This document shows positions 35,612 to 43,892 of a stretch of DNA of 64,000 nucleotides, piece after piece. The notes beneath the pieces are model-generated. The model ran no database searches. It was not told the DNA's origin and saw only the letters and a list, made by a program, of their open reading frames with translations. Position numbers and translations under genes: made by a program. Numbering within the stretch: position 1 is the stretch's first letter; each line of letters begins with the position of its first letter. Source of the DNA: an uncultured Duncaniella sp. (GTDB taxonomy: Bacteria > Bacteroidota > Bacteroidia > Bacteroidales > Muribaculaceae); NCBI GenBank assembly GCA_910576785.1, contig CAJTJG010000003.1, forward strand, positions 38,408 through 102,407, read 5' to 3'.

Positions 35612-35648
35612 AAAGTCCTCTGCGAAGTGATTCGTGGAGGACTTTTTG
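35612..35648 (+). terminator. Rho-independent terminator of tRNA-Asn
   Basis: Stem AAAGTCCTC / GAGGACTTT (35612-35620 with 35637-35645), extended inward by TGCGAA/TTCGTG pairs with G-T wobbles, GTGA loop and a T run. Ends about 50 bp before the rhamnosidase start. Confidence 0.8.
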
Positions 35649-35698
35649 CATTACGCCTATTTTGCTATCTTTGCACAAGAATGATAGAATCTTTTACG

Positions 35699-38245
35699 AT
35701 GAAAACTATATTTCCGATCCTTGCGGCGCTATGTGCTGCGTTTGCATCGGCTGATGCAGGTACAGTGTCACATCATGATAGTGTGATTGATGGTCTTTGG
35801 AGTGAGTTTGTCAATCCTCCCGACAGCACACGCACCAAGGTGTGGTGGTTTCACGGAGAGACTGAGAGCACCCGTGAGGGTATTGAGGCCGATCTGAGGG
35901 AATTCAAGGAAAAAGGAGTAGGAGGCGTGGTGTATTATGATCAGGTGCATGGCAAGGGTGAGGGAGCCGCTCCATCTATGTCGCCCGGATGGTGGGATCT
36001 GCTCAAGCATGCCGCCATCACGGCTGACGGACTCGGATTGAGCTTCGAGGTGGCCGTAGGCAACGGATATGTCACCGGCGGTCCGTGGATCACTCCCGAT
36101 CTGGCCATGAAGAAGGTGGTCTATGCTGATACTCTGCTTACTGTAGGATCCGGCTCGGAGCAGATTACGGTAGATGCTGTCACGTTGCCCCATTTCCGCG
36201 ACATAGCCACGCTCATGTTTCCCGATGATGTGGAATATCAGCCGCTGTCTCCGCTGGACGGCCCGGTGGTCATTGCCGCAACCGATACGGTGGTGGCACT
36301 TCCGCTCCCCGCGGCGGTCACATTGTGTGGCGTCAGCTACACGCTCACGCCCAGAGGCAAGGGCTCGACGGGGTCCATGAATATCCCCGGCAAGCCGCAG
36401 GAGCGTTATTTCGGTGCCGGATATGTGGATTATCCCCCGGTGGGGCAGCTTGAGTGCAGCGACGACGGTGTTTCGTGGCGAAAGGTCTCCGACCTGCTCC
36501 CTGTGGAGAACAATATCGGCCACAAGAGCCGCAGGCGCACCATCAGTTTCCCTGCTGTCACCGGACGGTATTTCCGGTTGCATATTCATGATTGGACAGG
36601 TGGCGACACCCGCTACGGATCCATCACTCTCGGCGATCTGGTGCTTTATCGCCGTGATATAGTGGACAACGTAGAGGCTCAGACAGGACTGCGCACGGAG
36701 GTCACATATCCCGCGCCCGTTGGTGGCGACAAAGGGGCCGTGATGTCGGAGACTATTCTGGATGTCACCGACTCCATACGGCCTGACGGGACGCTTTCGC
36801 TCACACTTCCCGCAGGCACATGGCGGATAATGCGCTTCGGCTACATCCCCACCGGGGCGCGCACCAAACATGGACGTCGCAATCTGCTGGGCTACGAAGC
36901 TGACGTCATGTCGGCCAAGGCGGCAAACGTGCATTATGACAACTATTTCAAGCAGATCCGCGACACCCTGGCCTCCATCGGCGTGCCGCCGGTGGGGATG
37001 TGCATGGACAGTCACGAGGCTGGCACACAGAACTGGACGCAGGGGCTTGACAGGCGTTTTAGCTCGCGTCATGGCTATGACCTCATCCCGTGGCTGCCTG
37101 CTTTCGCGGGATATATAGTCGACAGCCGCGTGGCCACCGACGGTGTGCTCCGCGATTTCCGCCGCACGGTGGCCGAGACCATCGCCTCCGAGTATTACGG
37201 CACTTTCGCTGCACGATGCCGCATGGATTCCGTGTGCTATACCTCGCAGGCCATGCTCAATATCGAGACCGACAATATCGACGGCCGCGGCGCGGCCATG
37301 AAGCCGCAGGGCGAATTCTGGGCCTATCAGAAAAATGGCAATTACGACTGTCTCGACGCCGCTTCCGCGGCCCATATCTACGGTCATGGCATAGCTTCAG
37401 GCGAGGCCTTCACCGATACTCCCTACGACGCTACATTTCCCGAGCTGCTGCGCATAGCCAACATCGCCTACTGCCGTGGCATAAATGAATTCGTCATTTG
37501 TGCCTCCACCCATCAGCCGTGGCTCGATAGGAAATATGATGATTCGGCCAGCGCCCCCCCCTACGTATTTCACCGCTTTCATCCCGAGTGGGAGATGTCG
37601 GCTGACTTCTGGGACTATCAGGCCCGCTGCGCCAATCTTATGCGCAAAGGGCATCCCGTGGTCGATCTATGCGTGTACCTCGGTGAGGAACCACCATTGA
37701 AAACCATGGCCTACCGCCTTCCTGTCATGCCCGAGGGCTACAATTTCGATGTGTGCACCTACCCCTCGCTCATGCACCGGATGACGGCCGCCGGCAGCGA
37801 ACTGAAGGTTGAGGGTGGCATGACCTACAAGGCGCTCGTCATCCCTGGCCGTACATACATCTCCCCCGAGGTGGAGGCCAGGATCGGTGAACTTGTCAGG
37901 AACGGCCTGACGGTAGTGCGTTGCGACAAGGGCGAGGATGTGGCCCGCAGACTTGAAGAGTCCGGACTCACCCCCGATATCGACATCAGGAGCGCCGACC
38001 TTCCTGACGATAAAGTGATGTTTTTCCACCGCGCCATGGACGGTGCCGACATCTATTTTGTCTACAACCATAGCCCGCACGGATTCAGCCAGCCGGTCAT
38101 GCTCCGCACCGTGCACGACAATGTCAGTCTTTGGGATCCTGCCGGAGTAAGCAGCACCCAAGCCGCCCGAAAGCCCGATGGACGCATAGACCTCAATCTC
38201 GCCCCATGGCAGAGCACATTCATCATATGTGCTTCATCAGAATGA
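35699..38245 (+). CDS. GH106-like alpha-L-rhamnosidase
   Basis: About 848 residues from the ATG at 35699 (MKTIFPILAALCAAFASADA, signal peptide; an ATG at 35681 is possible). Characteristic of the GH106 alpha-rhamnosidase group: RTKVWWFHGETESTREGIEA and GVGGVVYYDQ at the N-terminus, a beta-barrel region (about 150-200), a discoidin-like insert (about 265-330) with YFRLHIHDWTGGDTRYGSIT, MCMDSHEAGTQNWTQ, and a long barrel domain ending with a beta-sandwich. Shorter than the 1000-1100 residues typical of characterised members. Likely exported and releases rhamnose from pectin (RG-I/RG-II) or host glycans; no polysaccharide-utilisation operon adjoins it. A TATCTTTG -7 box lies near 35668. Confidence 0.78.
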   Translation: MKTIFPILAALCAAFASADAGTVSHHDSVIDGLWSEFVNPPDSTRTKVWWFHGETESTREGIEADLREFKEKGVGGVVYYDQVHGKGEGAAPSMSPGWWDLLKHAAITADGLGLSFEVAVGNGYVTGGPWITPDLAMKKVVYADTLLTVGSGSEQITVDAVTLPHFRDIATLMFPDDVEYQPLSPLDGPVVIAATDTVVALPLPAAVTLCGVSYTLTPRGKGSTGSMNIPGKPQERYFGAGYVDYPPVGQLECSDDGVSWRKVSDLLPVENNIGHKSRRRTISFPAVTGRYFRLHIHDWTGGDTRYGSITLGDLVLYRRDIVDNVEAQTGLRTEVTYPAPVGGDKGAVMSETILDVTDSIRPDGTLSLTLPAGTWRIMRFGYIPTGARTKHGRRNLLGYEADVMSAKAANVHYDNYFKQIRDTLASIGVPPVGMCMDSHEAGTQNWTQGLDRRFSSRHGYDLIPWLPAFAGYIVDSRVATDGVLRDFRRTVAETIASEYYGTFAARCRMDSVCYTSQAMLNIETDNIDGRGAAMKPQGEFWAYQKNGNYDCLDAASAAHIYGHGIASGEAFTDTPYDATFPELLRIANIAYCRGINEFVICASTHQPWLDRKYDDSASAPPYVFHRFHPEWEMSADFWDYQARCANLMRKGHPVVDLCVYLGEEPPLKTMAYRLPVMPEGYNFDVCTYPSLMHRMTAAGSELKVEGGMTYKALVIPGRTYISPEVEARIGELVRNGLTVVRCDKGEDVARRLEESGLTPDIDIRSADLPDDKVMFFHRAMDGADIYFVYNHSPHGFSQPVMLRTVHDNVSLWDPAGVSSTQAARKPDGRIDLNLAPWQSTFIICASSE

Positions 38246-38259
38246 TATAACCGGCAGCA

Positions 38260-39489
38260 TCAATAAGCGATAAACTTTTTGCCGTTTTTTATGTATATGC
38301 TGCCCGGAACCGGGTTCACCACCGTTCGGCCCATCATGTCGTAGATGGGGGAATCATCCTTATGCTGTAGAGTGATGTTCGTCGTGCCGGCAGTCCCTGG
38401 CAGCTTGACTTTGCCTCCTGTGGCGGTGACGTCGGGGAATTGTTGCAGATATACGGCACCATCGGGTATGACGATTGTGTATCCTTTCTCCGATGTCATT
38501 TGGAAACCACCGAAGTCGCAGCATACAAGCCAGCAGTTTGCATCGGGGCTCAGATAAGCCGGAACAGCCTTTACCAAAGTCTCGCAGTCTCCCTCATAAA
38601 GCTCTATGACAGCGCCGTCAGCTACACCTACGGGCGAATCGTAAGTGAAGCTTACCACGTTGAGCACATCGGAGTGATCTGTGAACAGGCTGCACCACTT
38701 GTAGGTGAACGGCGCATCAGGCTCGGTGTAACAGCCTATGAAGTTAAGGGCGTATTCCTCATTCACGATGTCTTCGCGGTAAAGTGTCGAGACGCTTGCC
38801 GCAGGAAACACCAGACTGTATCTTGCGCCGAAATCGAAAGTGGTCTTTTCAGAAAATTGAGGTCTGACATATCCCAGATCCCAATCCCATGACACATCCG
38901 CGGGAATTTCTCCAAGCAATTCCCCGTCGCGGTAGAACAGGAATTTTGGATCTCCCACGGGCGCTATCTCATATCCGTAATAGAAGCAAAGGGCAGTGTT
39001 ATCGGAGTCCGACACGGGAGCGTTATCCACATGGTCGGTGGTGGGTGTGCCGAGATTTTCAGGAACATTCAGATCGCAGGAATAGTTCCGGTTTACAATC
39101 TGGATGTCATTATAGCGTTCCACCCAGCCCACAGAGCCTTTAGAGAGGCAGAGGGTATACGTTTTCCCTTTTGGGAGATTCTGTTTGTCAAATTTGGCTA
39201 TCAGAGTGCCCTGCTTGCCAAGTTCTCCATCATAATTGTCCACATCATAGCTTACAGCGGTGGCCACGGTCTTGCCGTTGCATTTCACTGTCACCGATGC
39301 ATCATCGTATAGTTTGATGCAGCGGTCGAAGATAAACGCCGCTTCCTCAAGCGGAGCCACGAATTGCTTGTCTTTGCCCGGATGTGTGTAGAGAGGCGTG
39401 AGCGTCGCTTCTATCTCAGTCGCATTCATGGCCATCGGCAAGAGAGCCATTGACATAAACGCCGCGAACATGTGTACAATGTGTTTCAT
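38260..39489 (-). CDS. Secreted protein with type-IX-like C-terminal tail
   Basis: A 409-residue protein from the ATG at 39489 (signal peptide MKHIVHMFAAFMSMALLPMA). Two beta-rich halves look like Ig-type repeats: CIKLYDDASVTVKCNGKTVA near 45-65, and VADGAVIELYEGDCETLVKA near 290, which share the D/E-x-V-x-L pattern. The last 30 residues (PIYDMMGRTVVNPVPGSIYI, NGKKFIAY) match the short sorting tail of two other proteins here. Convergent with the rhamnosidase gene, 14 bp apart. A -7 box (TATCTTTG, minus strand, 39517-39524) precedes the start. Function unknown. Confidence 0.7.
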   Translation of the reverse strand: MKHIVHMFAAFMSMALLPMAMNATEIEATLTPLYTHPGKDKQFVAPLEEAAFIFDRCIKLYDDASVTVKCNGKTVATAVSYDVDNYDGELGKQGTLIAKFDKQNLPKGKTYTLCLSKGSVGWVERYNDIQIVNRNYSCDLNVPENLGTPTTDHVDNAPVSDSDNTALCFYYGYEIAPVGDPKFLFYRDGELLGEIPADVSWDWDLGYVRPQFSEKTTFDFGARYSLVFPAASVSTLYREDIVNEEYALNFIGCYTEPDAPFTYKWCSLFTDHSDVLNVVSFTYDSPVGVADGAVIELYEGDCETLVKAVPAYLSPDANCWLVCCDFGGFQMTSEKGYTIVIPDGAVYLQQFPDVTATGGKVKLPGTAGTTNITLQHKDDSPIYDMMGRTVVNPVPGSIYIKNGKKFIAY

Positions 39490-39589
39490 AAACGTGATTG
39501 TTAAATGGTTCACCGGCAAAGATATATACAAAATCGCATTTCGGCGTAAAACAAAGTTGATTTCGCGTGTTATTCCCCTTGCTTATTTC

Positions 39590-39612
39590 GGATCAGCGGA
39601 CAGGGACGGTTG
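39590..39612 (+). repeat. Mosaic intergenic repeat, module GGATCAGCGGACAG
   Basis: Matches 46383-46406 and, in reverse orientation, 39854-39877 over GGATCAGCGGACAG, then a short variable stretch and CGGTTG. Copies differ by a few bases. Confidence 0.7.
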
Positions 39613-39853
39613 ATCCAGGATTGAGGGATGACAGAAAAAATCGTAACTAAGTAAAAACTTAGCGAAAAAATGTTTCCGAAGGAAACCCTTAAGTTAGCCC
39701 GTCATTAGCAGCAGGCGTAATGACGGGGTCTATAGGAATCCACACCAAATAATCGTTTCTGAAAGAAACACTAATCAGATGTAAGGATAAGGATGTAAGG
39801 ATAAGTCTGTGTCTCTGATTGGAGCTTCCTTCGGGAACATATATTGTATTTTA

Positions 39854-39900
39854 CCAACCGCTCCTGTCCGCTGATCCCTGATCCGGACACCCGCTCTCGC
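39854..39900 (-). repeat. Mosaic intergenic repeat, two modules inverted
   Basis: On the minus strand it reads GCGAGAGCGGGTGTCC, then a short GGATCAGG duplication, then GGATCAGCGGACAGGAGCGG and TTGG. The same two modules occur at 46383-46440 in the opposite order. Confidence 0.7.
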
Positions 39901-39941
39901 TGCCCCGTTATCTCGTTCCTGTACGTGGAATATAGGTATAC

Positions 39942-39988
39942 AAAAAAAGAATGAGTAACGATAGCCGAAGCTAAGCAATTACTCATTC
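39942..39988 (-). terminator. Rho-independent terminator of tRNA-Asp
   Basis: GAATGAGTAA / TTACTCATTC arms (39949-39958, 39979-39988) with an inner AGC-TTCG-GCT stem-loop, followed on the minus strand by seven T. Confidence 0.85.
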
Positions 39989-40002
39989 TCCTCTCTCCTC
40001 AG

Positions 40003-40076
40003 CGGTGCGGACGGGACTCGAACCCGCGACCTCCGGCGTGACAGGCCGGCATTCTAACCAGCTGAACTACCGCACC
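40003..40076 (-). tRNA. tRNA-Asp (GTC)
   Basis: A 74-nt cloverleaf on the minus strand: acceptor GGTGCGG/CCGCACC, anticodon stem CCGGC/GCCGG with loop CTGTCAC (anticodon GTC at 40040-40042) and a GCGGG-TTCGAGT-CCCGT T arm. CCA is not encoded. Terminator downstream at 39942-39988. Confidence 0.96.
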
Positions 40077-40283
40077 AAGGATTTTTGTCTTTCTTTGTGT
40101 GCAACGGTTAGTTCCGTTTAGCGAGTGCAAAGTTAGGCCTGATTTCGCTCCTGTGCAAATTTTTGAGCAAAAAAATTCAAATTTTTGTTCATTTTCGGTA
40201 AAATAGTTGAATTGATGTTCTAAAACTCTTGCAATGACGCCCGCAAAAAGGCCGCCTGCGGAACAAAACTCACCGCACTATTG

Positions 40284-40315
40284 TTTGCCTACATGAGATT
40301 ATTTCCGTAATTTCG
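40284..40315 (+). promoter_or_regulatory. Promoter of sufCDS
   Basis: TTTG at 40284-40287, a 20-nt spacer and TAATTTCG at 40308-40315 (one mismatch in the -7 box). Start near 40322, about 30 nt ahead of the sufC ATG. Confidence 0.7.
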
Positions 40316-40351
40316 CGAAAAATTTCCAGTCGAATAATATTAAAGACAGAT

Positions 40352-41116
40352 ATGAGCGACATACTTCTTGATGTACGCAACCTCCGCGCCTCGGTGGAGG
40401 ACAAGGAAATCCTCCGCGGAGTCAATCTCACCGTGCGCGAGGGTGAGGTACATGCTATAATGGGACCCAACGGATCAGGTAAGAGCACTTTCTCAGGTGT
40501 GCTCGCCGGAAATCCTTCTTATAAGGTGCTTGAAGGCACCGCACGCCTCCACGGCGTGGAGTTGCTCGACCTCCCTCCCGAGGATCGTTCGCACGAGGGG
40601 CTTTTCCTCTCTTTCCAGTATCCCGTCGAGATACCCGGTGTGTCGATGGTCAACTTCATGCGTGCCGCTGTCAACGCAAAGCGCAAGTACTTCAACGAGC
40701 CGCCGCTCTCCGCAAGCGACTTCCTCAAACTCATGAGGCAGAAGCGAGAGATCGTCGAGCTTGACAACAAGCTCGCATCCCGATCCGTCAACGAGGGTTT
40801 CTCCGGCGGTGAGAAGAAACGCAACGAGATATTCCAGATGGCAGTTCTCGAGCCCCGCCTCGCCATCCTTGACGAGACCGACTCCGGACTCGACATCGAC
40901 GCGCTCCGCATCGTGGCCGGCGGTGTTAACAAGCTAAAGACATCACGCAACGCCACTATCGTGATCACCCACTACCAGCGTCTGCTTGACTATATAAAAC
41001 CCGACTTTGTCCATATTCTCTATAAAGGCCGCATAGTCAAGACCGGTGGCCCGGAGCTCGCGCTCGAGCTTGAGGAGAAGGGCTATGACTGGATCAAGGA
41101 AGAAAACAAGGACTGA
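40352..41116 (+). CDS. sufC: Fe-S assembly ATPase SufC
   Basis: A 254-residue ABC-type ATPase of the SUF iron-sulfur scaffold. Walker A is GPNGSGKS (38-45), the signature NEGFSGGEKKRNE, and Walker B runs into LDETDSGLDIDAL. It normally works as SufBC2D. Its stop shares one base with the sufD start. sufB, usually the first gene, is absent here. Confidence 0.97.
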   Translation: MSDILLDVRNLRASVEDKEILRGVNLTVREGEVHAIMGPNGSGKSTFSGVLAGNPSYKVLEGTARLHGVELLDLPPEDRSHEGLFLSFQYPVEIPGVSMVNFMRAAVNAKRKYFNEPPLSASDFLKLMRQKREIVELDNKLASRSVNEGFSGGEKKRNEIFQMAVLEPRLAILDETDSGLDIDALRIVAGGVNKLKTSRNATIVITHYQRLLDYIKPDFVHILYKGRIVKTGGPELALELEEKGYDWIKEENKD

Positions 41117-42456
41117 TGGACACGGCACTCAAACAATATCTCGATCTCTATGACTCCAACCGCGAAGTGGTCAATGCCGGGGGCGGCACCCCGCTGACGG
41201 CTCTGAGAGATGCTGCACGCGCCGCTCTCGACGGTGCCGCTCTCCCCACACGCCGCACGGAGGGCTACGAGAAGACCTCGCTCGAGGATATGTTCGCGCC
41301 CGATTACGGCGTCAACATCACCCGTGTGGGTATCCCCGTGGATGTGGCTGCCACATTCCGCTGCGACGTCCCCAATCTCTCCACACTTCTGGCCACTGTG
41401 GTCAACGACATGTTCATCCCCGCCTCCACCATGGAGTCCCGCCTCCCCGACGGAGTCACATTCATGTCTCTTGCCCGTGCGGCCAGGGAGATGCCCGAGC
41501 TTGTGGGGCGACACCTCGGCTCGCTCGCTCCGGTGGATGATCCCGTGGTGGCGCTCGACTCCCTCCTGATGCAGGACGGCGTGTTCATCCACGTGGCCCG
41601 CGGATGCCGTCCGGACAAGGCCCTGCAGCTCGTCAACATCTTCTCGTCCCCCGTCCCTATGGCCGCCTTCCGCCGTCTGCTTGTGGTGCTCGAGGAGGAC
41701 GCCGAGTTGCGTCTGCTCGTGTGCGATCACACTCAGGACAAGGTCAACTCCTACCTCGGATGCCAGATTGGCGAGGTGATAGTGGCCGACGGTGCACGCT
41801 TCGAGATGTGCGCCATCGAGGAGTCATCTCCGGCCACATCGCGCTGCACGCGGCTCTACATCTCGCAAGGCGCCCGCAGCGAAGTGTCCGTCAACACTAC
41901 CACACTCACATGCGGCAACACACGCAATGATTTCATCGTTACCCTCGATGGAGAGCATGCCGCATGCTCGCTCAACGGCATGGCTATTGCGGGTGGTGAG
42001 ATGCACATCGACAACAACACCTCCGTCACACACGTTGCGCCGCGATGCCACAGCGATCAGCTCTTCAAATATGCTCTTGACGGCAACTCCTCCGGCGCAT
42101 TCGAGGGGAGCATCAATGTCAAACCCTCCGCACCCTTCACCGAGGCCTACCAGAGCAACCGCAATATCCTCGCATCCGAAAAGGCCCGTATGCACTGCAA
42201 GCCTCAGCTCATCATCAACAACGATGAGGTGAAATGCTCCCACGGCGCCACCACCGGACAGCTCGACGACGACGCGCTTTTCTACATGCGTTCGCGCGGC
42301 ATACCCGAGGCCGAGGCACGCACCATGCTCATGCAGGCTTTCATGGTGGATGTCATCGACACCGTCCGCATACCGGGACTTCAGGAAAAGCTGCGCCACC
42401 TTGTGGACCGCCGCTTCGCCGGCACACTCGGCGACTGTGCTACGTGCCACAAATGA
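41116..42456 (+). CDS. sufD: Fe-S assembly protein SufD
   Basis: A 446-residue right-handed beta-helix scaffold protein. The conserved KCSHGATTGQLDDDALFYMR stretch is near 375-395, followed by the helical C-terminal domain that binds SufC. The N-terminal region (RRTEGYEKTSLEDMF) is typical. The last residues read CATCHK, a CxxCH-like end not usual in SufD and probably chance. Middle gene of sufCDS. Confidence 0.93.
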   Translation: MDTALKQYLDLYDSNREVVNAGGGTPLTALRDAARAALDGAALPTRRTEGYEKTSLEDMFAPDYGVNITRVGIPVDVAATFRCDVPNLSTLLATVVNDMFIPASTMESRLPDGVTFMSLARAAREMPELVGRHLGSLAPVDDPVVALDSLLMQDGVFIHVARGCRPDKALQLVNIFSSPVPMAAFRRLLVVLEEDAELRLLVCDHTQDKVNSYLGCQIGEVIVADGARFEMCAIEESSPATSRCTRLYISQGARSEVSVNTTTLTCGNTRNDFIVTLDGEHAACSLNGMAIAGGEMHIDNNTSVTHVAPRCHSDQLFKYALDGNSSGAFEGSINVKPSAPFTEAYQSNRNILASEKARMHCKPQLIINNDEVKCSHGATTGQLDDDALFYMRSRGIPEAEARTMLMQAFMVDVIDTVRIPGLQEKLRHLVDRRFAGTLGDCATCHK

Positions 42457-42480
42457 ACAACATCTTAGATCTGTGAATCA

Positions 42481-43698
42481 ATGAATGTAATGAATCTCCG
42501 CGACGAGTTTCCCATCCTCAGCCGTGAACTCTACGGACGCAAACTCGTTTATCTCGACAATTCGGCCACGACACAGACCCCTGACTCCGTGGTGAAAGCC
42601 ATCACCGACGGCTACACACGCACCAAGGCCAACGTGCACCGTGGCGTCCACACACTCTCGCAGGAGGCCACCGAGCTTCAGGAGCGGGCCCGGCGCAGGG
42701 TGGCGGAGTTCATCAACGCCTCCTCCCACGAGGAGATCATCTTCACGCGCGGCACCACCGAGGCGCTCAACCTCGTGGCCTCCTCCATGGGTGGCATGGT
42801 GCTCGGCGAGGGCGACGAGCTCATACTCACCGTCATGGAGCACCACTCCAACATCGTCCCCTGGCAACTCCTGCAGGCCCGCAAGGGCTTCCGTATCCGC
42901 GTGGTGCCCGTCACCCCCTCCGGCGAGCTCGACATGGACGTCTACCGTTCCCTTTTCAACGATCGCACGCGTCTGGTCAGCGTCTGCCATGCCTCCAACG
43001 TCCTCGGCACCGTCAACCCCGTTGCCTCCATGATAGCCGAGGCACATGCCCATGGCGTGCCTGTGGTTGTGGATGGCGCTCAGGCCGTGCCGCATATGCC
43101 TGTGGATGTGCGTGCCCTCGACGCCGACTTCTACGCCTTCTCGGCCCACAAGATGTATGGCCCCACCGGCATAGGTGTGCTCTATGGCAAGCGTGAATGG
43201 CTTGAGAAAATGCCACCCTATCAGGGCGGTGGCGAGATGATCGAGACCGTCTCGTTCGAGAAGACCACTTTCGCCGAGCTCCCCTTCAAGTTCGAGGCCG
43301 GCACGCCCGACTTTGTCGGTATCGCAGCACTCACCCATGCCATCGACTTCATGGAGAGGGTGGGCGTGCAGGCCATACATGACCATGAGCAGGAACTCCT
43401 GGCCTACACCACTCGCCGCCTGCTCGAGGAGATCCCCGGCATACGTATCTTCGGCACAGCCCCCGGCAAGTGTGCCATCATATCATTTCTCGTGGGTCAT
43501 GAGCATCATTACGACATGGGCATGCTCCTTGACAAGCTCGGCATAGCCGTGCGCACCGGCCACCACTGCGCCCAGCCGCTCATGCACGCATTCGGCGTGG
43601 AGGGCATGGTCAGGGCCTCATTTGCCGTCTACAACACCATCCACGAGTGCGATGCCTTCGTTGACGCGCTCAAACGCGTGTCGGCGATGCTCGGTTAG
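42481..43698 (+). CDS. sufS: Cysteine desulfurase SufS
   Basis: A 405-residue group II cysteine desulfurase supplying persulfide sulfur to the SUF scaffold. PLP Lys224 is in SAHKMYGPTG, and the active-site Cys363 in RTGHHCAQPLM. YLDNSATTQTP and NVHRGVHTLSQEAT are the N-terminal signatures. 24 bp after sufD. No sufE or sufU gene adjoins. Confidence 0.95.
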   Translation: MNVMNLRDEFPILSRELYGRKLVYLDNSATTQTPDSVVKAITDGYTRTKANVHRGVHTLSQEATELQERARRRVAEFINASSHEEIIFTRGTTEALNLVASSMGGMVLGEGDELILTVMEHHSNIVPWQLLQARKGFRIRVVPVTPSGELDMDVYRSLFNDRTRLVSVCHASNVLGTVNPVASMIAEAHAHGVPVVVDGAQAVPHMPVDVRALDADFYAFSAHKMYGPTGIGVLYGKREWLEKMPPYQGGGEMIETVSFEKTTFAELPFKFEAGTPDFVGIAALTHAIDFMERVGVQAIHDHEQELLAYTTRRLLEEIPGIRIFGTAPGKCAIISFLVGHEHHYDMGMLLDKLGIAVRTGHHCAQPLMHAFGVEGMVRASFAVYNTIHECDAFVDALKRVSAMLG

Positions 43699-43710
43699 CC
43701 CCGCCCCGGA

Positions 43711-43820
43711 TACAGAAGCTTACAGAAAGATACAAAAAGGACAAAAGCGACAAAATTTTAATTATTAATTTTTTGTCACTTTTGTCCTTTTTGTCCATCT
43801 GTATCCTTCTATATATTGAC
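43711..43820. repeat. Palindromic intergenic element, copy E
   Basis: Arms about 43731-43755 and 43771-43796 pair over TACAAAAAGGACAAAAGC and flanks with two mismatches. The loop is a short AT stretch without the ATACAGATAATTA motif. Lies after sufS and before the GH31 promoter, so it may end the suf transcript. Confidence 0.75.
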
Positions 43821-43847
43821 ATATGCAAATTATTCGGAAAAATGTTG

Positions 43848-43855
43848 TATCTTTG
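43848..43855 (+). promoter_or_regulatory. -7 box of the GH31 gene
   Basis: TATCTTTG matches TAnnTTTG; the -33 position is poor. About 37 bp before the start codon. Confidence 0.5.
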
Positions 43856-43892
43856 TGGTTATCAAACCTAAATAAAAAAAGATTTTTTAACC

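Larger units (their letters stand above)
39490..40002. other. Repeat-rich intergenic region before tRNA-Asp
   Basis: No ORF. Contains a mosaic repeat copy (39590-39612) and its inverted partner (39854-39900), two 15-nt GTTTCY-GAA-RGAAAC hairpins (39672-39686, 39755-39769), a perfect 10-bp stem (39698-39707 with 39718-39727), and a perfect tandem 14-mer (39778-39791, 39792-39805). The tRNA-Asp terminator is at its right end. Confidence 0.7.

Noticed and set aside
35768..37387. 539-codon minus-strand ORF opposite the rhamnosidase gene
   Set aside because: Mirror of the GH106-like coding frame; His/Arg-rich, no domain.
42436..42456. CxxCH-like (CATCH) motif at the SufD C-terminus, possible heme site
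   Set aside because: SufD is cytoplasmic, there is no signal peptide, and a single motif at the last residues is most likely chance.
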